DNA from: CBDDBH01 sp965225625
Lineage (GTDB): Bacteria; Pseudomonadota; Gammaproteobacteria; JADZEE01
Direction of reading: 5' to 3'
NCBI GenBank assembly: GCA_965225625.1
Contig: CBDDBH010000009.1
Location: 1-16,483 of the forward strand
DNA length: 16,483 bases
Under the pieces are notes generated by a model, which saw only the letters and a list, made by a program, of their open reading frames with translations, was not told the origin of the DNA and ran no database searches. Position 1 is the first letter of the stretch. Each line of letters begins with the position of its first letter. Both the position numbers and the translations under genes were made by a program. Shown one piece after another: positions 6,725 through 13,290 of this stretch.

Positions 6725-9064
6725 ATGAAGACCCTAAGCACCTTTCCCGCGATGCTTGTTCGCGCAGCGACTGCCTTGGGTGCAATCGCACTGCTCGCAA
6801 TAGGTCCGCCACTGTACGCCCAAGAGGTGTTGGAGGAAATTGTCGTCACCGCCCAGAAGCGCGAGGAGTCGGTGCAGAACGTCGCCAATCCGGTCACGGT
6901 GTTCACCGGCGAAGACCTGCATTCTCTCGGTATCAAGGAGCCGAGAGATCTGGCCATGCAAACGCCGGGGCTGCTCACCAAACTGGGACCCAACGGTCTG
7001 CGGACGGTAAGTTTTTATCTACGTGGCGTCGGTATTAACGATTTCTCCGGCACAGTCGACTCATCGGTCGGTGTCTATGTGGATGAGGTCTACAAACCGA
7101 CACCGGATACTTTGAACTTCGCCCTTATGGACATGGAGCGGGTCGAGGTACTCAAAGGGCCGCAAGGTACTCTGTACGGCCGCAACAGCACAGGCGGTGC
7201 GGTGAATATCATCTCCGCGCGACCAACGGATGAAGTTGAAGGTTACATCCGTGCCGGTTATGAACGCTACGATACCGCCACGCTGGAGGCCGCCCTCAGC
7301 GGTCCGCTCTCGGACCAGCTGTTGGGCCGCGTGTCCTTCGCCGGTCAGATCAGCGATACCGATTCGGGTTACGCCTTCAACCGCTTAACCGACAACACAA
7401 TAGGCAACGACGATCGGGCCGCGGTGCGTGGGCAATTGCACTGGCTGCCGCGCGACGACTTCGATGTTCGGGTCATTGTCAATTACGGCCATCACGAATC
7501 CGAGGAGCCGTTGCTCGAGGGTGCGCAGGGGCTCGATCCCGTCACCGGTGCCGTGTGCGCGCCGATAATTGCCGGCAACCGTGCGGAAGGTCAGTGCGTG
7601 GGGCTATTGGGACAATTCGACCCCGACGACAATCGGTTTGACACTGAAGCCGACACCGAGCCTAAGGTCGAGATGGAGGATCACAACGTTGCCGGTCACG
7701 TTAATTGGCGGTTGCCGCGCTTCACCGTTACCTCAATTACCGGCTACGAACACTTCGAGAAGGAGCAGGCGCAGGATCTCGATTCCTCCCGCTTCGTGAT
7801 CGGCAATAACGATACCATCAACAGCGAGGTCGATAGCTTCAGCCAGGAGCTGCGGCTGACCTCTGATGATTCCTGGCCCTTTGCCTGGATCGTCGGCGGA
7901 TTTTACTTCCACAGCGACATCGCGTGGTTCCAGACGATTGATCTAAGCGATATAGCGATACCGACCAGTAACGGTGCTGATCAGGATACGGAATCCTGGG
8001 CGGTATTCGGCGACATCACTGTCCCATTCGGAGAAAAGTTCGAGTTCGAAGGCGGTATACGCTTTACCCACGAGAAACGCGACTGGGCGGGCGGATCGGT
8101 AATCGGTACTTTTACGAATCTCGCCGAGGCACTGGCGCTCACCCCTGCACCACCGCTGTCGGCCCTGCCGATACCGGCGAGCGGAACCCTGCCATCCCCG
8201 GCCGCGCCCGCTGGATCCCTGCCGGGCGGTCCCTTGGACTTCGACAACTCGATTGAGGAAGACAACGTCGACTTCCGCGCAGTGATTAAGTACCACCACA
8301 ACGACGACATGATGTTCTATATGTCCGTGAGCGAGGGTTTCCGCAGTGGCGGCTTCTCGGGCGCCGTGATCTTCTCGCAGGAATCGCTGGAGCCATTCGA
8401 ACCGGAATCGCTGCGTGCCTACGAGGGCGGATTCAAGACGAATCTTTTGGACGGACGCATGCAGTTCAATGCCAGCGGTTTTTACTATGATTTTGAAGGT
8501 TATCAGGCAACATTCGTGCGCGGCTCTGAGGTGAGTGCGCGCCTGCAAAATGCAGGTGACGTAGAGATCTTCGGCGCCGAGGCTGAGCTGAAATGGCTTG
8601 TTACCGACGATCTGTTCGTGGACCTCGGTCTGAGTTATTTGGACAATGAGATCGTCTCCTCCGAGGTCGTCCTGGTCCCGCTCGAAGGCGGAGCCGCCGC
8701 GACTATAGAAGGCAATAAGGTCACCAACGCACCAGAGTGGTCCTTCAACGGGCGGGTACGCTATGAGTTACCTCTGACCGCTGGGTTCCGCCCCTACATT
8801 CAGGGCGACTTCAAATATGTCGACGATCATTTCCTGGAGCCCAACAACCGCCTGATCCTGAAAGAAGATGGCTACTTTCTGCTGAACGGCCGTCTCAACT
8901 TCGAACAGGAAAGCGGTCCCTGGCACGCATCGGCATGGGTCAGGAATATCACCGATGAGGAATACTTGAGCTCTGGCCAGGACATTATAGTGGCGCTGGG
9001 ATTTGCCCATCGGATCCAGGGCATGCCGCGTACTTATGGTGTGGAGGTTGGATATCGGTTTTAG
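6725..9064 (+). CDS. TonB-dependent outer-membrane receptor
   Basis: This 779-residue protein is an outer-membrane beta-barrel transporter driven by TonB-ExbBD. It has a Sec signal peptide (1-32, cleavage after LYA), a TonB box at EEIVVTA (37-43), and a plug domain (about 48-160) with SLGIKEPRDLAMQTPGL, FYLRGVG, VYVDEVY and the RVEVLKGPQGTLYGRNSTGGAVNI block. A long barrel follows, ending in GVEVGYRF with the terminal phenylalanine that the BAM machinery recognises. Residues about 473-503 are an unusual Pro/Ala-rich stretch inside the barrel. Sequence type resembles receptors that proteobacteria use for organic nutrients rather than a named siderophore receptor. Its place after hyuA suggests uptake of a substrate for this region, but the ligand is unknown. 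Confidence 0.95.
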   Translation: MKTLSTFPAMLVRAATALGAIALLAIGPPLYAQEVLEEIVVTAQKREESVQNVANPVTVFTGEDLHSLGIKEPRDLAMQTPGLLTKLGPNGLRTVSFYLRGVGINDFSGTVDSSVGVYVDEVYKPTPDTLNFALMDMERVEVLKGPQGTLYGRNSTGGAVNIISARPTDEVEGYIRAGYERYDTATLEAALSGPLSDQLLGRVSFAGQISDTDSGYAFNRLTDNTIGNDDRAAVRGQLHWLPRDDFDVRVIVNYGHHESEEPLLEGAQGLDPVTGAVCAPIIAGNRAEGQCVGLLGQFDPDDNRFDTEADTEPKVEMEDHNVAGHVNWRLPRFTVTSITGYEHFEKEQAQDLDSSRFVIGNNDTINSEVDSFSQELRLTSDDSWPFAWIVGGFYFHSDIAWFQTIDLSDIAIPTSNGADQDTESWAVFGDITVPFGEKFEFEGGIRFTHEKRDWAGGSVIGTFTNLAEALALTPAPPLSALPIPASGTLPSPAAPAGSLPGGPLDFDNSIEEDNVDFRAVIKYHHNDDMMFYMSVSEGFRSGGFSGAVIFSQESLEPFEPESLRAYEGGFKTNLLDGRMQFNASGFYYDFEGYQATFVRGSEVSARLQNAGDVEIFGAEAELKWLVTDDLFVDLGLSYLDNEIVSSEVVLVPLEGGAAATIEGNKVTNAPEWSFNGRVRYELPLTAGFRPYIQGDFKYVDDHFLEPNNRLILKEDGYFLLNGRLNFEQESGPWHASAWVRNITDEEYLSSGQDIIVALGFAHRIQGMPRTYGVEVGYRF

Positions 9065-9090
9065 CAGGTACGTTACAACACCGCTAATCC

Positions 9091-9130
9091 CCCCTCACCC
9101 GATCGCCATCCATGGCGGTCGGATGAGGGG
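9091..9130. repeat. Dispersed 40-bp palindromic hairpin repeat, copy 2
   Basis: This copy lies in the 80-bp gap between the convergent TonB-receptor and amidase genes. Its arms differ from copy 1 at two positions: a T in the left arm, which still allows G-U pairing on the plus strand, and an A in the right arm. In this position it could act as a two-way transcription stop, but there is no T-run on either side. Confidence 0.88.
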
Positions 9131-9144
9131 CGGTTGAACAGCTG

Positions 9145-10581
9145 CTAAATCCCCGGCCTTTGCTTATGCCACTGCGTCGCCGACTCATACGCGTGGGCAA
9201 CGCGCAGTAACGTCTCCTCATCGAACGGGCGCGCGTAGAACTGCACACCAATGGGCAGTCGCGCCGGAGTGGTGGCGAAGCCGCAAGGTACGGTAATCGC
9301 CGGTATGCCCGTCATCGTACCGATTATCGTCGTCTTCACCGCCGCGAGAATCGCAAACTTCAGCGCTTCGCCCGCACCCTCTACGACATCAGTGCCGGCG
9401 TTTTCTGGCGATTGGATACGCTTGCCGATACGTGTAACCGTCGGCATGACCATCACGTCGCAGTTGCGAAATGCATCCTGCACTTCGCGTTTCAATATCG
9501 TCCGGACCTGTTGTGATTTCAGGTAATCGGTGGCGCTATAGAACCGCGCTGCCTCTAAACGTTCTCTGACTAAGGGATCGAATAATTCGCGCGAGTTCTG
9601 CAATCGCGCTTCATGATAGGTAGCAGCCTCCGACATGCTCACCATCCAACCCGCGGGCACCGACAGTGGCGCGCTCGGGATCTCGACGGCGACGGGTTTC
9701 GCGCCCAGCGCAATTAGTGTTGCGATTGCATCGCGTACCGCTTGCTCGACTTGCGGAGCTAGTCCTTCGAAGAAAAAACGCTCAGGGATACCGAGTCGCA
9801 ACCCTCGAATATCGTCCGACAGCGCTGCTGCATAGTCCGGTACGGGTTCGCTCGCGGAACTCTCATCGTTCGGATCCTGGCCCGCTAATATTTGCAGCAT
9901 GACAGCCGCGTCGGTAACGCTTCGGGTCATCAGCCCGACATGGTCGAGCGACCAACTGGTGCTGGATACGCCGTAGCGGCTCACGCGTCCATAAGTTGGT
10001 TTCAAACCGACGATGCCGGTAACGGCCGCGGGTTTGCGTATCGATCCGCCGGTTTCGGTACCCAGCGCCAGCGGCGTTAGTGACGCCGCAACCGCAGCCG
10101 CGGATCCACTGGAGGAGCCCTCTGGTGAATAATCCAAATGCCATGGATTGTGTGCGGGACCTGCAAGCGATAGCGCTTCGCTACCGATAGCGAATTCGTA
10201 AAGGTTGGTTTTGCCCAACAGCACGGCGCCGGCACCGTTCATGCGCGCGGTGGCAGTGGACTCGTAGTCCGGAACCCACTGGGCCGTGGCGCGGGAACCA
10301 TTGGTCGTGCGGATGCCTTTGGACGCGAAAAGATCTTTGGGCGCATAGGGAACGCCGTGCAGTGGTCCTAGCGCGTTGCCGTCGGCCCGTTGACGCTCTA
10401 ACAATGCTGCACGTGCCAGTGCGTGATCGGCGACGACGCTAATGAACGCGTTAAGTTTGGAATCGACAGCTTGAATACGTTCCAGGAACGCAGTAACAAC
10501 CTCGGTTGGGGATATCTCGCCCGTGCGGATCAAAGCGGCTAACTGCGAGCTACTGCGATAAATCAGCTCGCTGGAGGCCAC
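9145..10581 (-). CDS. Amidase-signature family hydrolase (AtzE-like)
   Basis: This 478-residue amidase-signature enzyme hydrolyses an amide C-N bond in a still unknown substrate. The Ser-cisSer-Lys triad is visible: K82 in PKDLF, cis-serine S156 in the EGSSSGSAAAVAAS glycine/serine loop, and nucleophile S180 in GTETGGSIRKPA. The 24-residue spacing from cis-serine to nucleophile matches other family members. Length is usual. The start is a GTG at 10581-10579, one base after the TAA of the upstream AtzG-like gene, so translation is probably coupled. No signal peptide is present. The partner gene points to the AtzE/GatA-like branch; AtzE is 1-carboxybiuret hydrolase, but substrate specificity cannot be inferred from the partner alone. 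Confidence 0.92.
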   Translation of the reverse strand: MASSELIYRSSSQLAALIRTGEISPTEVVTAFLERIQAVDSKLNAFISVVADHALARAALLERQRADGNALGPLHGVPYAPKDLFASKGIRTTNGSRATAQWVPDYESTATARMNGAGAVLLGKTNLYEFAIGSEALSLAGPAHNPWHLDYSPEGSSSGSAAAVAASLTPLALGTETGGSIRKPAAVTGIVGLKPTYGRVSRYGVSSTSWSLDHVGLMTRSVTDAAVMLQILAGQDPNDESSASEPVPDYAAALSDDIRGLRLGIPERFFFEGLAPQVEQAVRDAIATLIALGAKPVAVEIPSAPLSVPAGWMVSMSEAATYHEARLQNSRELFDPLVRERLEAARFYSATDYLKSQQVRTILKREVQDAFRNCDVMVMPTVTRIGKRIQSPENAGTDVVEGAGEALKFAILAAVKTTIIGTMTGIPAITVPCGFATTPARLPIGVQFYARPFDEETLLRVAHAYESATQWHKQRPGI

Positions 10582-10582
10582 G

Positions 10583-10864
10583 TTATTTCGCCCGAAAAAT
10601 CGTCGCCGGCTCGATCAGCGGATCGATTTGCAACGCCCGTACTGATTCGAACTGATCTAAGGTCTGCGCGATCGCTTTGGCGATCGTGTTCAACCTTGCA
10701 GGCTCGAGCGCATAGCCGAGCCGAGCGACAGGGTCTGGCAGCGGTTGTGTATTGGATGCCTCGGTTTCAAACGGTAGCGCCGCCAGGGCGCCTGCGCTCG
10801 CCGATAATTGCAGCATTCCGCGGCGGGTTGTCTGCCGATTCCATGGGGCGTTTCGGGGTGACAT
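10583..10864 (-). CDS. AtzG-like small amidase partner with a Tat-type leader
   Basis: This 93-residue protein has two parts. Residues 1-36 look like a twin-arginine leader: TRRGMLQ at 13-19, then the hydrophobic run LSASAGALAALPF and a possible cleavage site after TEA. Residues about 45-93 (VARLGYALEPARLNTIAKAIAQ, ending EPATIFRAK) match the AtzG-like/DUF4089 pattern, a GatC-related helical wrap that binds AtzE-type amidases, with the typical EPA-x-x-F end. The start at 10864 was chosen because AGGAGGAG lies 7 nt upstream; an ATG at 10906 would add 14 residues with no ribosome site. The gene immediately precedes the amidase. A Tat leader on an AtzG-like protein is unexpected. Confidence 0.75.
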   Translation of the reverse strand: MSPRNAPWNRQTTRRGMLQLSASAGALAALPFETEASNTQPLPDPVARLGYALEPARLNTIAKAIAQTLDQFESVRALQIDPLIEPATIFRAK

Positions 10865-10871
10865 TTTTGAG

Positions 10872-10879
10872 CTCCTCCT
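10872..10879 (-). promoter_or_regulatory. Ribosome binding site deciding the AtzG-like start
   Basis: On the minus strand AGGAGGAG lies 7 nt before the ATG at 10864. It supports the shorter 93-residue protein, which places the twin arginines at residues 14-15, normal for a Tat leader. Confidence 0.8.
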
Positions 10880-10946
10880 GTCCTCGCCTCCGAGTGTAGC
10901 CTGCATATTGCATCAAGCAGCAGCACGATGCAGCGTTGTTTTTAAA

Positions 10947-10986
10947 CCCCTCACCCGACCGCCATCCATGGCAGTCGGATGACGGG
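10947..10986. repeat. Dispersed 40-bp palindromic hairpin repeat, copy 3
   Basis: The left arm is identical to that of copy 1. The right arm differs at three positions (GGCAGTCGGATGACGGG), so the stem is interrupted by mismatches. It lies upstream of both divergent neighbours. Decay confined to one arm suggests an older copy no longer under pairing constraint. Confidence 0.85.
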
Positions 10987-11084
10987 TAGTTTTAAGGTCG
11001 CTCCTACAGAGCGTTTGTCAGCGCCGCTTGCTGCACCAATCAGGCTGGCCCACAATCGTTAATCGCTTCAACGAGAGATTCGCC

Positions 11085-11594
11085 ATGAATTACCGCCGAA
11101 GAAGATTGCGTATCCTGATCCCTCTAACTCTGTTGGTTTTAATCGGATCCCCGTTACCAGCACTCGCCGATTCGGCAGCAACCAACACCATGCTCGCCAA
11201 TGCACAAATCACAAAGGCGATTTACGAGAACATGCAGGGCATGAGCGCCGGTCTCGTAAACCGCAACGCCGAGGAAATTGTCGGATTGTTCGCACAGAGC
11301 CCGGATGTGCTGGTGATGGGATCCAAAGCTGGCAAGATTGCGCACGGCATCGACGAAGCTAGGGCAATGTTCGAAGGCATAGTCTCCGCGCCCGCCGCAA
11401 CGAGGTTTGAATGGAAGTCCTATACGGTGCAAGCGTTGGGCGATGTTGCCTGGCTATTTGCACTTGTCGATCTGATCCACGAGCGGCCGGAGGGTGTGAC
11501 TCGGGTACCGTACCGAGTGACGAGCGTTTTTGCGCGCATCGAGGGGCGTTGGCAATGGGTTCAATACCACGGCTCGGAACCGATCACTAATTAA
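11085..11594 (+). CDS. Exported SnoaL/NTF2-like (DUF4440-type) protein
   Basis: This 169-residue protein starts at ATG 11085, preceded by GAGAG at 11073-11077. It opens with MNYRRRRLRI, then a hydrophobic core and PLPALA-DS, a good Sec signal peptide cut after residue 28. A frame start at 11028 would bury the signal behind 19 extra residues and is unlikely. The mature part has the alpha+beta cone pattern of SnoaL-like/NTF2 proteins: helices around ITKAIYENMQGMSAGLVNRNAEEIVGLF, then DVLVMGSKAGKIAHGIDEARAMF and strands ending SVFARIEGRWQWVQYHGSEP. The family includes small hydrolases, isomerases and binding proteins, so no activity can be assigned. It lies between the amidase pair and the allantoin operon, with a 212-bp gap after it. 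Confidence 0.85.
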   Translation: MNYRRRRLRILIPLTLLVLIGSPLPALADSAATNTMLANAQITKAIYENMQGMSAGLVNRNAEEIVGLFAQSPDVLVMGSKAGKIAHGIDEARAMFEGIVSAPAATRFEWKSYTVQALGDVAWLFALVDLIHERPEGVTRVPYRVTSVFARIEGRWQWVQYHGSEPITN

Positions 11595-11694
11595 CAACGC
11601 AAAGTCAAAACTGCAAATGATGTCGAGAATAGCGCCTTCGTTTAGTCGCAGTTTTGCAGGGTCCTCCGCGCGTTCGTCCCGGCTACCGTTATGA

Positions 11695-11718
11695 GTTGAA
11701 GATGAATTCACGGTCAAC
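11695..11718. promoter_or_regulatory. Near-palindromic operator candidate, copy 2 (allA operon)
   Basis: The arms GTTGAA and GTCAAC flank the same TGAATTCA core as the site at 4405-4428, with the same internal spacing. Counting the following TA, the two sites share 23 of 26 positions. It lies 88 bp before the allA start and covers the -35 hexamer and spacer of the predicted promoter. This links the allantoin operon to hyuA/hyuB. Confidence 0.75.
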
Positions 11719-11724
11719 TAAGAT
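11696..11724 (+). promoter_or_regulatory. Candidate sigma70 promoter for the allA operon
   Basis: TTGAAG (11696-11701), a 17-bp spacer and TAAGAT (11719-11724) match the consensus at 4/6 positions each. Position and spacing relative to the palindrome are identical to the hyuA copy. Transcription would begin near 11731, leaving about 76 nt of leader. Confidence 0.5.
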
Positions 11725-11740
11725 GCCGAGCACACTCGGC
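11725..11740 (+). promoter_or_regulatory. Leader hairpin upstream of allA
   Basis: GCCGAG and CTCGGC form a perfect 6-bp stem with a CACA loop directly after the predicted -10. No T-run follows, so it is not an obvious attenuator. It may be a 5' end stem or incidental. Confidence 0.35.
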
Positions 11741-11806
11741 TTCGAGCGTGTCGCGCTTGTAAGCCGCATCGATGCCCGCTTTCGGACGTAATACAAAATC
11801 AAAGAA

Positions 11807-12292
11807 ATGACTATGGAAATCGTTGCGCAACCGCTGACGGCGGACGCTTTTGCTCTGTTCGGTGAAGTTATCGATTGTCTGGACAAACCCGGTCGCAATT
11901 TTTACAACGCGGCACTGGCTAACGGACGTGAAAATGCGGCGGTTGATTTGTCGATTGCGCGCGTCGATCCCTTTACTGATCTGCCATTAGTAGCAAGAGA
12001 ACTCGAACGCCACGAATTCTCGAGTCAGACTTTCATACCCATCGACGTTGCACGTTATCTGGTGATCGTCGCGCCTGGCGGTGCCGACGGTGGGCCGGAT
12101 GCTGCCGGCGCGCGCGCATTTATTGCCAACGGCAGGCAGGGGATCACGTTACGGTTGAATACCTGGCACCACAGCATGACGGTACTCGATGCGCCCGCTG
12201 AGTTCGCCGTGCTGATGTGGTGTGACGGCGGTAGCGGCGATGAGGAATTCCGCGACCTGAGCCAACCATTCAAAGTAATCGTTGGGGATTGA
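11807..12292 (+). CDS. allA: Ureidoglycolate lyase (AllA)
   Basis: This 161-residue protein matches AllA, the cupin-fold lyase that splits (S)-ureidoglycolate into glyoxylate and urea, the last step of allantoin breakdown. Family signatures are QPLTADAFALFGEVID (8-23), ELERHEFSSQTFIP (65-78), RAFIANGRQG (103-112) and the TWHHS block (119-123). Length fits the usual 160-170 residues. Start: ATG 11807, with a second ATG two codons on; neither has a good ribosome site. It is the first gene of a plus-strand operon, followed after 11 bp by the puuE-type gene. The operator-promoter module upstream is shared with hyuA. Confidence 0.93.
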   Translation: MTMEIVAQPLTADAFALFGEVIDCLDKPGRNFYNAALANGRENAAVDLSIARVDPFTDLPLVARELERHEFSSQTFIPIDVARYLVIVAPGGADGGPDAAGARAFIANGRQGITLRLNTWHHSMTVLDAPAEFAVLMWCDGGSGDEEFRDLSQPFKVIVGD

Positions 12293-12303
12293 GGGTTATC
12301 GTG

Positions 12304-13236
12304 ATGTCCGACTCAAACAGCAAATACCCCCGTGACCTGATCGGTTACGGCGCTAATCCACCGGATCCGAAATGGCCCAACGACGCCCGCCTGGCGCTCA
12401 ATTTCGTGATGAATTATGAGGAAGGGTCAGAGTATTCGGTGCAGGACGGCGACGGGCGCTCGGAGGCGACACTCACCGAGATAGGTACATATAACAGCGG
12501 AATTACCGGTCGGGATCTCGCCGCCGAGTCCATGTTTGAGTATGGAACGCGAGTCGGTTTCTGGCGGGTGATGCGAGCGTTTCAGACGCGCGACATGCCG
12601 ATGACGGTATTCGGTTGCGCGTTAGCGCTAGAACGGCATCCGCCCGCGGCGGCGGCGATCGTGGAGGCTGGATATGACATCTGTTGCCATGGTTGGCGCT
12701 GGGTGAATCAGTACGATTTGACGGAAGCCGAAGAGCGCGAACACATCCAACGCGCCGTCGCATCTCTTGAAAAAACCACCGGCGAACGACCCTACGGTTG
12801 GTATTGCCGCTATGGACCCAGCGTAAATACCCGTCGACTGCTGATGGAGGAGGGCGGGTTTTTGTACGACTCCGATGCCTATAACGACGATCTTCCATAC
12901 TGGGTGGAAGTTGATGACAAGCCGCAACTTGTCGTTCCTTATTCCCTGAGCAACAACGACGTAAAATTTGGCCTTGGTTCGTTTGGAACGTCCGGAGATT
13001 TTTTTGAATATCTGAAAGACTGTTTTGATGTGATGTATCGTGAAGGTGAAACCCAACCGAGAATGATGTCGGTTGGTCTGCATCTGCGCTTGATTGGTCA
13101 CCCGGCTCGCCTGGCGGGACTCGAGCGCTTCCTCGATTACGTCGCTGGGCACAACGCAGTGTGGGTATGCCGGAGACTGGATGTTGCCCGACACTGGATG
13201 GAGCATCGCCCCTGGACCGGTGGCCAGGCCGGTTAA
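12304..13236 (+). CDS. puuE: PuuE-type allantoinase (polysaccharide-deacetylase fold)
   Basis: This 310-residue protein is of the PuuE family, hydrolases with a polysaccharide-deacetylase fold. The known member opens allantoin to allantoate. Conserved blocks include YPRDLIGYGANPPDPKWP (8-25), NYEEGSE (37-43), ESMFEYGTRVGFWR (75-88), MTVFGCALALERHP (100-113), HGWRWVNQ (129-136), GGFLYDSDAYNDDLPYW (184-200) and MMSVGLHLRLIGHP (254-267). The loop GWYCRYGPSVNTRRL (165-179) replaces the GWYTGR-x-S-x-NTRRL I expect, with one extra residue, so a divergent subfamily with another cyclic ureide as substrate is possible. ATG 12304 follows GAGGG at 12291-12295; a TTG at 12289 overlapping the allA stop is less likely. 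Confidence 0.88.
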   Translation: MSDSNSKYPRDLIGYGANPPDPKWPNDARLALNFVMNYEEGSEYSVQDGDGRSEATLTEIGTYNSGITGRDLAAESMFEYGTRVGFWRVMRAFQTRDMPMTVFGCALALERHPPAAAAIVEAGYDICCHGWRWVNQYDLTEAEEREHIQRAVASLEKTTGERPYGWYCRYGPSVNTRRLLMEEGGFLYDSDAYNDDLPYWVEVDDKPQLVVPYSLSNNDVKFGLGSFGTSGDFFEYLKDCFDVMYREGETQPRMMSVGLHLRLIGHPARLAGLERFLDYVAGHNAVWVCRRLDVARHWMEHRPWTGGQAG

Positions 13237-13290
13237 GCTGCAACCTACACCGAGACGGCGCAGCGCGTACCGCTATATCGCCATGAATTC

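Larger units (their letters stand above)
10865..11084. other. Intergenic region between AtzG-like and SnoaL-like genes
   Basis: This 220-bp divergent gap contains the AtzG-like ribosome site, the third copy of the 40-bp hairpin repeat (10947-10986) and a GAGAG ribosome site for the plus-strand gene. I see no operator resembling those at 4405 or 11695 and no convincing promoter pair. Confidence 0.6.
11595..11806. promoter_or_regulatory. Control region of the allA operon
   Basis: This 212-bp gene-free stretch holds the second copy of the near-palindromic site (11695-11718), an overlapping promoter candidate, and a short leader hairpin (11725-11740). Closer to the SnoaL-like gene, CAAAACTGC (11606-11614) and GCAGTTTTG (11648-11656) are perfect 9-bp inverted arms 33 bp apart, of unknown meaning. 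Confidence 0.65.

Noticed and set aside
10865..10906. Upstream ATG of the AtzG-like gene
   Set aside because: It has no ribosome site, would push the twin arginines away from the N terminus, and reads through the strong AGGAGGAG of the internal start.
11606..11656. CAAAACTGC/GCAGTTTTG inverted repeat after the SnoaL-like gene
   Set aside because: The 33-bp loop and absence of a T-run make it weak as a terminator, and it has no second copy; noted within the control region only.
12289..12303. TTG start of puuE overlapping the allA stop
   Set aside because: The added residues are not family-like, and GAGGG at 12291-12295 is well placed for the ATG at 12304.
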